Assembly (NCBI RefSeq): GCF_037102585.1
Contig: NW_027043819.1
Span: 1,302,001-1,366,000, forward strand
Direction: 5' to 3'
Length of the DNA: 64,000 nucleotides
Source: Saccharomycopsis crataegensis
Lineage: Eukaryota > Ascomycota > Saccharomycetes > Ascoideales > Saccharomycopsidaceae
Every line of letters starts with the position of its first letter. The stretch's first letter is position 1. The position numbers and the translations under genes are program-made. Of the stretch, positions 26,025 through 36,984 are shown one piece after another. The notes beneath the pieces are model-generated. The model was not told the origin of the DNA, made no database searches, and saw nothing but the letters and a program-made list of their open reading frames with translations.

Positions 26025-28326
26025 TTTGTGTATGAGAGGCGTTTTTTGTGACATTTGAGCCATCTGATTGAGGTGAATTTATTTCGTTGTTGTTATCATC
26101 CAGGGGGGAAGATTGTTCTTTTGACAGAAGCTTCATTGGCCGGGGAGTAAATGATTCCAGTGGTGTGGGCATTTTGTCTGAGTTTTCCAGGATAGATGGA
26201 TGTTTTGAGAAGGGGGAAGCTGAATGAGGTGAGTTAGAATGAGGTGAGGTAGTAATAGGGGTAGGAACAGAGGTAGGGACAGAAGCAGGGACAGAAGCAG
26301 GGACAGAAGCAGGGACAGAAGCAGGGATAGAAGAAGTGGCCAGAGCCGAGGAAGTGACAGTATCACGGGCAGTGGTAGGTGAAGGAGGAATGTTGGCAGC
26401 AGAAGAAGTAGTATGATGTTGTGAGTTTACTTCTTGATGTCTGCGAGAAACACGGACCTGAGGGTGGGATGAAGGTGAGGCGAGGATCTTTTTGGAGACC
26501 TTGCTAATATGGGCCAGCTTGATGGCGCTAATGGCCGCGAACTTGGCGTGCTTCTTTGATTTACCTTTCTTGGACAATAATTCTATTGGTTTGGTTTGAT
26601 GTCTGAGAGTAGCAGTGTGTTGGGTTGTAGAGGTTTCGAGTTCATCCATGGATTGGTCTGCGTCAGTAGAGAGGCCTTCCTCTAAAGCATCTTCATCATT
26701 GGATGGGTAGTTCTTTTCCAAAGTATCGTCCTCATCAATAATTGAATCATCAACATTTTCTTCTTCATTTGCCAATAAGTCAAAAGGGTTTGGATGTGGT
26801 TTAGAATATTCTGGAGTAGCCGGTTTATTCAGTTTTATTTTTCTTTTTTCGACAGTCTGAAAACCATAGTTTAAATTGTGGTTTGGTTTGACTGCTTTTC
26901 CAGAATTTTGTTTCGGAGAGTGTTTTTCTGGATCTTCCGGATTCACAATTGGTGCTCTTTGTTGCTTTTTGAAATAACAATCTTTTGCCCTATGGGATAA
27001 TTTCTTGCAAATGGCACAAGATGAAGTCTTGCAGTCAAAGCGAGTGTGTTCACGGGAACCACATGCAGTGCAGTGGACGCATTTCGTGATGACTCTGGAG
27101 CGGAAATTTTTGTCATTGAAGAGTGGAAGGGATTTTCCTGAGTCAATTTCAATATAACCATAAGTGACAATACTGGCAGCTTTGCTAGCTTCTTCCGTAA
27201 AGTGAACGGTGTTGATTGGAAAGAAGGATGATGGATCAATTCCGGATTCATTGAAGACATGGTCAAGAAGTTTTTCCCGGTTAAATTCAGTAAACTCGGA
27301 ATTCATTTCAATCTCAATTAAATGGGATTCCTTATTCATTGTGTTTAACAAAGACCCTGGCGTGTAGGTATAATTTCCAACTGTAACTTTAAGGTGGATG
27401 TTAAGATATTCAATTAAAAGATTTCTGTCCTTCTTGAAGATATCAGAGCCTGTATCCTGAGGGTTTGGGATGAAGTTTGAGTTAAGGCAGATCTTCTTAT
27501 TAAAAATAACCAAGTGGTTGAGGGCCCCTTTTAAGTTTTCCCTGATTATGATCAAATCCTTATCTGGTTCGTTGGATGACTGTGTAATAGTATCAAGTTC
27601 TTTGGATAACTTAGTGAGTCCGTTTTTGATGGATTCCAAGTGTTTTTCAAGAGGAAACTCTGTAAAGATATCTTTTGGGATCTTAAAGTAGATTAAGATA
27701 TCCTTAAGATGCTGTTGGCTCATGATAAATTCCAAGTAGTTCTCCAAGCTGATTCTAGAGTTTCTTAATCTGTTGAATTCGTTTGTCATATTAAAACTGG
27801 TGTAGTTTTGGAAGAAATCTTCAATTTCCATGATCTTGACGAGTTCCTCGCGTTTTTCTTTGGATTTAATAATAGCAGGATTGGAGGTGGAGAACAATTT
27901 TCCTGATTTGCGTTTCTCGCTTATGGCATATTCCAATACGTCGCGGTGCTTAAAGTCAAGGATTTTGATGTGACTTGCCCATTTGAAAGTTCTTTCAAAT
28001 TTCATCAACACGTTTTGGAAGGATGGATCATTGGTGTTTGTAGTGGCTCGAGGTGTGCGCTTGTCTCCAGCGGTGGCTTGAGCATAGGTTTGGATTGGTC
28101 TTGTCACATTGACAGCTGGAGCCACCGGATTGGAGGCCGTAGTTGGAGAGGCGACAGTAGAAGATGAGACAGAGGGAACAGGAACAGAAGGAACAGAAAC
28201 AGAAGGAACAGAAACAGAATTTTTTTTTGGGTTTTGAGAATTTTCGATTTTTTTTTGGTTTTCGGAGTTTTCATTAATAAAATCAGTAGAAATAACGGCT
28301 TGGGTTGGAATAACAGGATTATGCAT
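26017..28326 (-). CDS. LINE B ORF1 protein (double CCHC), N-terminally shortened, copy 2
   Basis: Same 769-residue protein as at 8,196-10,505, with two CX2CX4HX4C knuckles and tandem ASVP units. The stop codon overlaps the ORF2 start (ATGAGTAA), suggesting that ORF2 is translated by termination-reinitiation. Confidence 0.8.
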   Translation of the reverse strand: MHNPVIPTQAVISTDFINENSENQKKIENSQNPKKNSVSVPSVSVPSVPVPSVSSSTVASPTTASNPVAPAVNVTRPIQTYAQATAGDKRTPRATTNTNDPSFQNVLMKFERTFKWASHIKILDFKHRDVLEYAISEKRKSGKLFSTSNPAIIKSKEKREELVKIMEIEDFFQNYTSFNMTNEFNRLRNSRISLENYLEFIMSQQHLKDILIYFKIPKDIFTEFPLEKHLESIKNGLTKLSKELDTITQSSNEPDKDLIIIRENLKGALNHLVIFNKKICLNSNFIPNPQDTGSDIFKKDRNLLIEYLNIHLKVTVGNYTYTPGSLLNTMNKESHLIEIEMNSEFTEFNREKLLDHVFNESGIDPSSFFPINTVHFTEEASKAASIVTYGYIEIDSGKSLPLFNDKNFRSRVITKCVHCTACGSREHTRFDCKTSSCAICKKLSHRAKDCYFKKQQRAPIVNPEDPEKHSPKQNSGKAVKPNHNLNYGFQTVEKRKIKLNKPATPEYSKPHPNPFDLLANEEENVDDSIIDEDDTLEKNYPSNDEDALEEGLSTDADQSMDELETSTTQHTATLRHQTKPIELLSKKGKSKKHAKFAAISAIKLAHISKVSKKILASPSSHPQVRVSRRHQEVNSQHHTTSSAANIPPSPTTARDTVTSSALATSSIPASVPASVPASVPASVPTSVPTPITTSPHSNSPHSASPFSKHPSILENSDKMPTPLESFTPRPMKLLSKEQSSPLDDNNNEINSPQSDGSNVTKNASHTQNE

Positions 28327-28431
28327 GTCAATACCGTTTTTTTTTTTTAAAGACAAAATTCAATATATTAATTAATTATATAACTATATATCTCATAAAC
28401 TACCTAATGTAGTTTGAAAATTAAAGTGTTA

Positions 28432-28460
28432 AGGGAAAACCATTAATGGTGAAAAACCCT
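28432..28460 (-). promoter_or_regulatory. LINE A 3' UTR hairpin, copy 3
   Basis: Same AGGGTTTTTC plus ACCATTAATGGT module as at 10,611-10,639. Confidence 0.55.
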
Positions 28461-28581
28461 ATTATTGAGAAAAAATGTTTTTATGCGTTTTTAAGGTTTT
28501 TAATTGTTGTTTTTTTTTTGATTTTATTTTTTTTTTTGATTTTATTTTCTTGTTTTTCCCCACCTATTTTTTCTTCTCCGC

Positions 28582-29233
28582 TTAAAAGATATTGCTTTCA
28601 AGCAAGAAGATCATTGAATCAACGGCCATATGACAATTGAAATGCCTTTTGGATTTCAATCTTGATAATTTTCGTTGGAAACCTAGATATCTATCGATCA
28701 TTCTGGTTTCGTTCATGTTGGTGGCAGGGGTAATGATTGTTTGCCAGGTTAATGGGATATTCAAGTCAATTTTTTTCCAAAGTTTCTGGGCCAATGGACA
28801 TTCAATAAGATGGTGCTTCATGATTTCAAATTGGATTTCCTTTGGGGCATATTGGGGTTCATCATATCTGGTTAATTTTTTGCTGCAATAGTCACAATGA
28901 TTATTTACGTAATTGTGATTTTCAATGCCCAAATGAAAGATGTGAATATTTTGATATTTCCCCGGGAAATGTTGGTTGAATTTTTTGAGGTTATGCCAAA
29001 AGTTATCAACTTGTTTCTGATTCACCCCAGTAATATCCATGAGTGTTTTTGACATCTTGTCCACATCTTGTTTTTCCCGTTGTTTTTTACTTCCTTTAGT
29101 ATGGTCAAAATCCTTAATTCTAATTGGAATGTGTTGTTGATATTTTTCAGGAATCCCTTTTTCAATTGAATTTTTCAAATCTTCAATTCCAATCTTCATT
29201 GGCTTCAACCTGATTGTACGTTTCTTTATACCA
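28582..29233 (-). CDS. LINE A ORF2, C-terminal fragment, copy 3
   Basis: Same as 10,761-11,412: the C-terminal knuckle CDYC...HHLIEC and the RKLSRLK tail, cut off from the rest of ORF2 by the copia element. Confidence 0.8.
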
Positions 29234-29238
29234 AGAAC

Positions 29239-29564
29239 TGTTGAGTTGGCAATCCAAAGTTATGTGGTTAGTCATTGTTCATGGAACCTTCTAGAACTCA
29301 TGGAACCTTCTAGAACTTATGGAACCTTCTAGAACTTATGGAACCTTCTAGAATTCCATGGAACATTCTAGAGCTTATGGAACCTTCTAGAACCCATTGA
29401 GATTAATATAAATATGGGCCATGCCCCCCATAGTCTGAGTTTGTCCTTTATATAATTTAGATAGTTAACAAGTAAAACAAGTAAAACAAGTAACAAGGGA
29501 ATAAATATTATTGAATATTATTGTTATCAATGTCTTTTGTAACTAGAGTTACAAAACTACAACA
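29239..29564 (+). repeat. 5' LTR of copia element, copy 2
   Basis: 326 bp, with the six-module heat-shock-element array at 29,283-29,393 and the same terminal inverted repeat near the 3' end. Confidence 0.9.
29283..29393 (+). promoter_or_regulatory. Array of six heat-shock-element-like modules, copy 2
   Basis: Same array as 11,462-11,572: tandem nGAAnnTTCnnGAAn modules, five of six exact, every 19-20 bp upstream of the TATA box. Confidence 0.75.
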
Positions 29565-32500
29565 GGTTATGAGTTCAAATGCTCTCACTTCGTTCGCTGC
29601 TGATGAGAAGTTGAAGGGCTCCGGGAACTTTTATGATTGGTTTACTTTGATCAGTGTTAAGATGAAGATGAAAGGTCTTGGTTTACATGCTTACTTGATC
29701 AATGGGGAAACCGGAACCGACGGGCTGGAAACTGCTAATGAAGTTGCCCAATTGATTGCTACTATGGATGAGATTATTTCAACAGCCATTTTCAACAGCA
29801 TCTCAGGCGCTGCTTTGACTAAGGCTTCCGAATTTGATGGTACTGGTAGAAACTTGTTTATGTTTCTCAAGGATGCTTATGGTACATTGACTGTTACAAA
29901 TGCTGTTGGTATTATCTCAGATTTAATTGACGCTAAGTGGTTGAAATCTAGCAACGGAAACGTTGAGAATTTCATTGATGCCTTCAATCATTTCAAGAAT
30001 ACTGTTGGCAAATTAGACGGAAACACTGTGTTGTGTGCGTTGTTTTTGAGCTTGGGTCAGAAAGCCGGGTTTAATGCAACTCTTTCCAGGGAAGTCATGA
30101 CTGCGTATGAGTCTAGAAATGGCAGGACTATTGGAAATGTTGATATTGGGCTTGTCCAAGATTTGACAAGAGAAATCATTGGAGATAAATCGATTGGTTC
30201 CACCAGTGTTGAGGGTTTGGAACCTGTGTTTGCTTTTAAGAAACAGTACAAGTGCTTCAATTGTGGAAAACCCGGTCATTTGAAGAAGGATTGCAAGGCT
30301 CCTAGAAAGGAGAGAATGGGTGGTGATCTGAAGAATCCATCACCATCTTGGTATGCATTTATGGGAATGCATGGTAGGGCCTCCAGAGTGTACTTTGACT
30401 CTGGTGCCTCGCAACATATTTTGAATGACAGAAAGATGTTTAAAACCATTGGTCCTTTTTCTGGTGAGATCTCAGGTATTGATGGTAGTTCTCTCGAGGT
30501 TCAAGGTATCGGGTCTGCGGTGTTTAAGTTACGTGATAACACCAGTATCGAAATCAAGGATGCTTATTATGTTCCAGGGTCAAAGGCCAATTTGATTTCT
30601 GTTTCCAAGGCTACTCTGAATGGTGCAAGATTATTATTTGAAGGAAACAAGGTGAAAATGTACCCTGAAAAGAAAGTGGTTGCTGTTAAAGATCCAGTTA
30701 TGAGTGATCTTTATGCTTTGCACACCAGTGTCGATGGTGTGGCATTTAACAGTGTTGATAAGAGCGGGTTGTGGCACCAGAGATTAGGCCATCCCAGTAT
30801 GAATATTATGAACAAGTTCAATCTGATGTTTCATTTGGTGAAAGGTAAACTTTACAGTGAAGATTCTGTGCAGTTATGTGAAAGCTGCTTGACAAGTAAA
30901 GGGGTTACCAGAAGACCAAAGAGCGGGAAGGGTGCTAAACCACAACAGCCTTTACAATTGTTGCATATGGACGTGTGTGGCCCAATCAATTATGGGTCTA
31001 TTGATTCGAGCAAATATTTTCTCACTATTGTCGACGGGTATTCCAAGTTTGTGGAGGTTAAGTGTTTGAAAAACAAGTCAGAGTGTGCTGACAGGATTAT
31101 TGAGTTTATTACATACACCGAAACAATGTTCAAGTCTCAGGGAAAACAGTTTACCGTGGGAACTATCCGCACTGATAATGGTGGTGAATTTGTTACAGGA
31201 AAGTTGCATGATTTCATGAGAAGCAAAGGTATTGCCCATGAGTTGACTGTGCCACACCATAGTTATCAAAATGGTGTTGCTGAAAGAATGCATCGGACAA
31301 TTCAAGACAAAACTAGGTCTTTAATTATTGGGGCTTCTATGCCGGTTCAGTTTTGGTCTGAAGGTGTCCGCACGGCTGTTTATTTGATTAACAGGACGCC
31401 ATCCCGCGTTATTAATTTCCACACACCATATGGTCGTTGGTATGGATACAAGCCGGGCCTTGACCATCTTCGCTGCTTTGGTTCCCTTGCATATGTGGTT
31501 ATACCAAACAGTTTGAGAAATGGAAAATTTGATGCTACCGCCAAGGTTGGAGTGATGCTCGGGTATGATAGAGATCACTGTGCGTACAGAATTTTTGATC
31601 CTGCTGCCAACAAGATTATTGTGGCGACTCAGGTCAGATTTGATGAGTCAAGATATTACTATCAGGATGTGAAGCGAGTCACTGATGTGGATACCGAGAT
31701 TGCTAAGGTAAACAGCTCTGGTGGTATGGGTTTTGCTGGTGGCGTTGCACCAGGCCCTGTTATAAGTGATCCAGACTTAGAGGATGTTGCAAGTGAAATC
31801 TCTGTTGATGATGAACGAATGGTTTCTTATTTGGATGATTCAGAAAGAGAGTCCACTGTTTCCTCAAGCAAAGACGTGGAAATGAGAATCATAGACGATG
31901 ATGAGGATGCCACTGGAGAGTTAATCCCATCAAGGATGGTTTCAGAAGAGTTCAAGTTGGTTACTGCTACAAAAAGGAAAAGATCATCGGGTTCTAGACC
32001 CAAGAAAAGTACAGGTTTGATTAAAAGAAATCCATTTGGGATCTTGGCAGAAGTTGAACAAGAATCTGATACATTCAGTTCAGATTCAGAGAGGGAAATT
32101 GCTATTGAGAAACCACAAAGGAAGAAATACAGAAACGATAGTAGCTCAAAAGAGCTTACTTCTTTTGTTCCTAATGGTAGTAGCAATGACAACTTGGTGG
32201 TTTCGGAAATTGAGCCACATGTTGAACAGCCAAGTGATTGTGATGAGGAATCAGAACTGAATGATGATGCCGAAGGCAAGTTGTTAGAGTACAAACCTGT
32301 GAATTATGTTGCCTCTTGTTTTATGGCTGGTGAAGCTGCTGCTTTGGCTGGTGGAAGTGATGTTCCTGGAAATTATAAGGAAGCCATGAAGAGCAACGAA
32401 AGTGCAGAATGGAAGCGCGCTTGTGACGAAGAAATTGCGGCTCACAAGGAGAATTCCACTTATGAATTGGTCGAGTTGCCGAAAGGAAGAAAGCCAATTA

Positions 32501-33894
32501 CATGTCGTTGGGTCTTTGCAAAGAAAGATAACGGAGTCTTCAAGGGAAGACTTGTTGCTCGAGGATTCACACAGGTGAAGGGTATTGACTACAATGAGAC
32601 ATTCTCACCTGTGGTGCGTTATGAATCTATCAGGTTGATGTTGAGTATTGCAGCTAAGAATGGAATGGCAGTTCATCAGATGGATGTGAAAACTGCATTC
32701 CTCAACGGATCTCTTCAGGAAGAATTATACATGACACAGCCGGAAGGGTATGTGGTTAAGGGAAAAGAAACAATGGTTTTGAGATTGAAGAAAAGCTTAT
32801 ATGGATTGAAGCAAGCTCCCTTGGTGTGGAATGAGAGAATCCACAGTGTATTGTCGTCTCTTGGTTTTGTTAGAAACGGTGCTGAATATTGTTTGTACTC
32901 AAGAAAGTCTGAAAAGTCATTTGTGATGGTTGCCCTCTATGTTGACGACTTATTGATAGCTGGTACCTCAGATTTTGCCATCAGGAAAGTGAAAAGTGAA
33001 TTGATGAATGTCTTCAAGATGAAGGACTTGGGAATAGTCAGGAAATTTTTGGGTATCAATATCTCGCAAGATAATGGAGGTATTAACATGAGCTTGAAAG
33101 ACTATATTGGCTCTATGTTAAAGGAATTTGGAATGGAGAATTGCAACCCAGATAAGACGCCTACTATTGCTGGTCAGGAGCTCACCTTGGTGGACAACAG
33201 TGCTGAGGATTGTGATGCCACAGCTTACAGATCTTTGGTTGGAAAATTATTGTTTGCTGCTAATACTGTTAGAAGCGATATCAGCTATATCGTCGGTGTT
33301 CTATCCAGATACCTCAAGGAACCAAAGGAGGTGCATTATAAGGCAGCAAAGAGAGTTTTAAGATACTTGAAAGGAACCAAAGATTTGGGAATAAGATATG
33401 AGGCTGGCAATAATGATAACGGTGAGCTTCTTGGATACTGTGATGCTGACTGGGCTGGAGATAAGTCAGACAGAAAGTCTACTACTGGGTTTGTGTTCAA
33501 ATATGCCAATGGTGCAATCACATGGAGATCTAAGAAGCAAGCTACTGTTGCTCTTTCTACGGCAGAGGCTGAATACATGTCACTAAGTGAAGGAGTCAAG
33601 GAAGCATTATGGCTAATGCAAGTGTTCAAGGAATTTGGGATCAATACTGGTCCAGTGAGGATGTTTGATGATAACCAAGGGTGTATTGAGATGGCAAAGC
33701 ATCCAGCTTTCCATCATCGCACCAAACACATTGACATCAGGACTCACTTTATCAGGGACCACATTGGATCTGGCTCTATCAATTTGGAGTACTTGAGCAC
33801 TGGTGTTATGATTGCTGATATGTTTACAAAAGGTCTTGCTGCCCCTCAATTCTTGGAGTTGAGAAGGCTCTGTGGTATGGAGACTTTGAATTGA
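29530..33894 (+). CDS. Copia-type Gag-Pol polyprotein, copy 2
   Basis: Same single Gag-Pol frame as at 11,711-16,075, with the CCHC knuckle, FDSGAS protease, integrase, YVDDLLIAG reverse transcriptase and CDADWAG RNase H in copia order. It looks whole. Confidence 0.9.
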   Translation: MSFVTRVTKLQQVMSSNALTSFAADEKLKGSGNFYDWFTLISVKMKMKGLGLHAYLINGETGTDGLETANEVAQLIATMDEIISTAIFNSISGAALTKASEFDGTGRNLFMFLKDAYGTLTVTNAVGIISDLIDAKWLKSSNGNVENFIDAFNHFKNTVGKLDGNTVLCALFLSLGQKAGFNATLSREVMTAYESRNGRTIGNVDIGLVQDLTREIIGDKSIGSTSVEGLEPVFAFKKQYKCFNCGKPGHLKKDCKAPRKERMGGDLKNPSPSWYAFMGMHGRASRVYFDSGASQHILNDRKMFKTIGPFSGEISGIDGSSLEVQGIGSAVFKLRDNTSIEIKDAYYVPGSKANLISVSKATLNGARLLFEGNKVKMYPEKKVVAVKDPVMSDLYALHTSVDGVAFNSVDKSGLWHQRLGHPSMNIMNKFNLMFHLVKGKLYSEDSVQLCESCLTSKGVTRRPKSGKGAKPQQPLQLLHMDVCGPINYGSIDSSKYFLTIVDGYSKFVEVKCLKNKSECADRIIEFITYTETMFKSQGKQFTVGTIRTDNGGEFVTGKLHDFMRSKGIAHELTVPHHSYQNGVAERMHRTIQDKTRSLIIGASMPVQFWSEGVRTAVYLINRTPSRVINFHTPYGRWYGYKPGLDHLRCFGSLAYVVIPNSLRNGKFDATAKVGVMLGYDRDHCAYRIFDPAANKIIVATQVRFDESRYYYQDVKRVTDVDTEIAKVNSSGGMGFAGGVAPGPVISDPDLEDVASEISVDDERMVSYLDDSERESTVSSSKDVEMRIIDDDEDATGELIPSRMVSEEFKLVTATKRKRSSGSRPKKSTGLIKRNPFGILAEVEQESDTFSSDSEREIAIEKPQRKKYRNDSSSKELTSFVPNGSSNDNLVVSEIEPHVEQPSDCDEESELNDDAEGKLLEYKPVNYVASCFMAGEAAALAGGSDVPGNYKEAMKSNESAEWKRACDEEIAAHKENSTYELVELPKGRKPITCRWVFAKKDNGVFKGRLVARGFTQVKGIDYNETFSPVVRYESIRLMLSIAAKNGMAVHQMDVKTAFLNGSLQEELYMTQPEGYVVKGKETMVLRLKKSLYGLKQAPLVWNERIHSVLSSLGFVRNGAEYCLYSRKSEKSFVMVALYVDDLLIAGTSDFAIRKVKSELMNVFKMKDLGIVRKFLGINISQDNGGINMSLKDYIGSMLKEFGMENCNPDKTPTIAGQELTLVDNSAEDCDATAYRSLVGKLLFAANTVRSDISYIVGVLSRYLKEPKEVHYKAAKRVLRYLKGTKDLGIRYEAGNNDNGELLGYCDADWAGDKSDRKSTTGFVFKYANGAITWRSKKQATVALSTAEAEYMSLSEGVKEALWLMQVFKEFGINTGPVRMFDDNQGCIEMAKHPAFHHRTKHIDIRTHFIRDHIGSGSINLEYLSTGVMIADMFTKGLAAPQFLELRRLCGMETLN

Positions 33895-33901
33895 GAGAGG
33901 G

Positions 33902-34220
33902 TGTTGAGTTGGCAATCCAAAGTTATGTGGTTAGTCATTGTTCATGGAACCTTCTAGAACTCATGGAACCTTCTAGAACTTATGGAACCTTCTAGAACTT
34001 ATGGAACCTTCTAGAATTCCATGGAACATTCTAGAGCTTATGGAACCTTCTAGAACCCATTGAGATTAATATAAATATGGGCCATGCCCCCCATAGTCTG
34101 AGTTTGTCCTTTATATAATTTAGATAGTTAACAAGTAAAACAAGTATAACAAGGGAATAAATATTATTGAATATTATTGTTATCAATGTCTTTTGTAACT
34201 AGAGTTACAAAACTACAACA
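33902..34220 (+). repeat. 3' LTR of copia element, copy 2
   Basis: 319 bp, same as 16,083-16,401, followed by the AGAAC target duplication. Confidence 0.9.
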
Positions 34221-34225
34221 AGAAC

Positions 34226-36984
34226 TTTTCTGAAATCCCAGTACGCTGTCCTTTCAGCATCTGAGAATGTGCTGCTATTCATAACTTCTAAGGAAATTGA
34301 ATCATTGGTATTCTCAATGTCATCCGCTAGTTCAAGTAATACCACCCACCAATAATGAGTTTTGATATATTCATCCTTTGGTGATTTTGTTGGTGATGTT
34401 TTTTGAATGATGTTATTGATACTTGATTGGATTTTAAAACGTAATATCTGGTTATATTTAGTGTGACTATCCAAAAACAAATCCTGGAAAATTTTGGCTC
34501 TTCGGTGTTGGAGTTGAGACTTTAAATCAATCATTGAGAAACCGCCTTTGTTGTTGTGTGTCTTGAGTGTATCCAAAGAAATAGGTGTATCTTGCTTGAC
34601 CAATAATTTAATCGATGTGTCAATTTGATTCAACTGATTGGGTAACAAAGGTTGGTGTAGTTCTTTGTAATAGAACTTGGATGCAATATATGTGTTGAAT
34701 GCTTCTATTTTTGATTGAATCAGCAAGCTGGTCATGTTTGATAACTTGTATTTGATATGGAGGTCACGCTGCAATGTTTCCGGCCAAAATGTCACTGATG
34801 GTCCAATAGTTATCCCCAAATATGTCAATTGAAAGTTTTCATCAGCAATCTCAAATGGGAATGGTGTCAAAAATGGATAATTATCAGTTGGTATGATTAG
34901 TTGGGATTTCTTTTCATTGAGTTTGCTGCCACTGAATTTTTCAAATAGTCTAATACATTTCATTGTTTTGGAATAATCTCTTTTATCTTTGAGGAAAACT
35001 GTGATATCATCAGCAAAAGCAAGATAATGTTGACTGCTATATGCTTCAGGTATCAAATCTCCTTGGTAACTATGGCCTCTGGTATTCTGTTTGATAGATC
35101 GTAGTAAAGGTTCTACTGCTAATGCAAATAATGAAGGGGAAAACGGATTACCTTGGAGGGTACCATTTTTTAAATTGAATAATGGGCCGGTCATGTTGTT
35201 GATGTATAAGGATCCCGTTGTCTGCTTGAGGATGTTGATGATTAACTTGGCTAATTTTTTTCCAAAATTTAAATGGGACAATAGTTGTTCCATATATTCG
35301 TGAGATATCCTATCGAACGCTTTCTCCAAATCCACAATTAGTATCAGCTTTTGTGGATTTGGTATTATATGCGTTTTATCTTTTGGATGAATTAGACTAT
35401 CTAACATTTCTCTGAAAATGGTGATGTTGGAGAACGATGACCGGCCTGGAATAAAACCAGCTTGATCTTCCCCTATGATATCAGGCAAGTGCTTCAACAA
35501 CCTATTATTAATTATTGTGGATAATAATCGAAGATTAGTGTTGATAAGGGCTATCGGCCTATAGTTTCCAATGTTTTCTTTTGACTTTCCAGGCTTTGGT
35601 ATGATGTTAAAGAGTATAGTTCGGTAGTGGAATGGTAAATTTCCTTCAGTTAGAATGTGGTTAAATTCTTGAAGAAGGATGTGTTTGATTTGGGGAAATA
35701 ATTCCTTATAAAATTTGTATGGGATTCCATCTATGCCCGGTGTGGACTTCAAATTTGCCGAATCAATTGCCAGTTTGAGTTCTTCCATTGTTATGGAGGA
35801 ATCCATTTTTCTCTTCTCTTCAGGAGATATTCCTTGGGTTGGAATCACGTCCTGAAGATATTTATGTATTTTTTTTGTGTCCTTTGTTCCTCTGGTTCCA
35901 TCAAACAAGTCCATATAATATTCAGTTGCTATTTTCATTATCTCTTCATGAGATTGAACTAGTGACCCTTCTACATCTTTTAGCTGTTTTATTGGGCGTT
36001 GTTCTTGATATTGGTGGAAAACTTGGTTAATATGTTGATAATATTCCGTCACTTTATCAAGTTCAGGCACTTTCACTTTTTTCAACATGTGTTTGAGTTT
36101 TTCTGCTTTGCATTTAATATCAATTATTAATTCATCGGTTCCTTGGATATCTTCATTTATAGATTGGTGTCTGAGAACATTAATGATTCTGTCGGTCAAT
36201 CTATATCTCTTCATATTATAGTAAGCCTTGGATGAAGTTAAAGTCAACTCCACTGTAACTGAATCATGTGTGGATCTTTTCCCAAAATGATTTGTTTGTG
36301 TCATATTCCATTTGTTTTCTTTGTTTTTAAGAAGCTCCCAGTGATATAGAACCTATCCAATCTCCGGCTTTTCCCTAATTCTGATGCTTTATTAGTGAAT
36401 GTTTTCTTGATGTTATGTTTGATTGAATTGAATGAGTCCTTCAAGTTCAACAAAGTAATGAGATTAGTTAAGGATTCAGCAACTGAGTCTTCACGGCTTC
36501 TATAATTTAGGGAGTCCGAACGATCAATAAAATTATTAAAATCACCAGCTAACATGATGTTGATTGTCTTTCCTGGGAATCTAGTTTGAAGATTCTGATT
36601 TTGGGCAAGTAAACTGAGTTTGAGCTGATCATGGATCTGATTTTGCTTTTGGTATTGATTTGGATTATACAAGTTTATAATCCAGAGTGCTTGGTTATTT
36701 TCTAATTCAATTAAGACATCCGTGATGTGTTTTTGGAGTTCATGTTGGACAGTAATACCTGCTAATTTGGATCCTAACACTGGAATAGAATCATCAACAA
36801 TTATTGCTGTTCTGGAACAGGTTGAATTATAGTATATGACTTTGTTATCGAACTGAAACGAAAAGTCTTCTGATAGATTTAGTTCTTGGAGCAAAGACAC
36901 ATTGGATTTTTGGGTGAAACTTATTACCAACTGGTCGCTGATACGACTCCGTTGTATATTTTGAGTATTGATTTTAATAATCAT
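34226..36984 (-). pseudogene. LINE A ORF2, endonuclease and RT part, copy 3, frameshifted
   Basis: Equal to 16,407-19,165, with the same short T-run frameshift (near 36,324) between the endonuclease and reverse transcriptase parts and the same truncation at the copia insertion. The FADD catalytic motif and GTLQGNPFSPS are present. Confidence 0.85.

Larger units (their letters stand above)
22372..28336 (-). mobile_element. LINE B, copy 2, 5'-truncated, ORF2 intact
   Basis: Duplicate of LINE B at 4,554-10,515, with poly(T) from 22,372 and its 5' end joined to the LINE A poly(A) at 28,337. Unlike copy 1, ORF2 is open throughout. Confidence 0.85.
29239..34220 (+). mobile_element. Ty1/copia LTR retrotransposon, copy 2, looks whole
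   Basis: Duplicate of the element at 11,418-16,401, with 5' LTR 29,239-29,564, 3' LTR 33,902-34,220 and target duplication AGAAC (29,234-29,238 and 34,221-34,225). Same insertion site, so it arose by duplication of the unit and not by a second insertion. Confidence 0.92.
17832..35650. repeat. 17.8-kb tandem segmental duplication, unit 2
   Basis: Second copy of the unit, offset by 17,818-17,831 bases depending on homopolymer and repeat-number differences. Its gene order is the same as unit 1. Its LINE A ORF2 matches the third partial unit rather than unit 1, while its LINE A ORF1 and tRNA flank match unit 1. This places a recombination junction inside the middle LINE A. Confidence 0.9.
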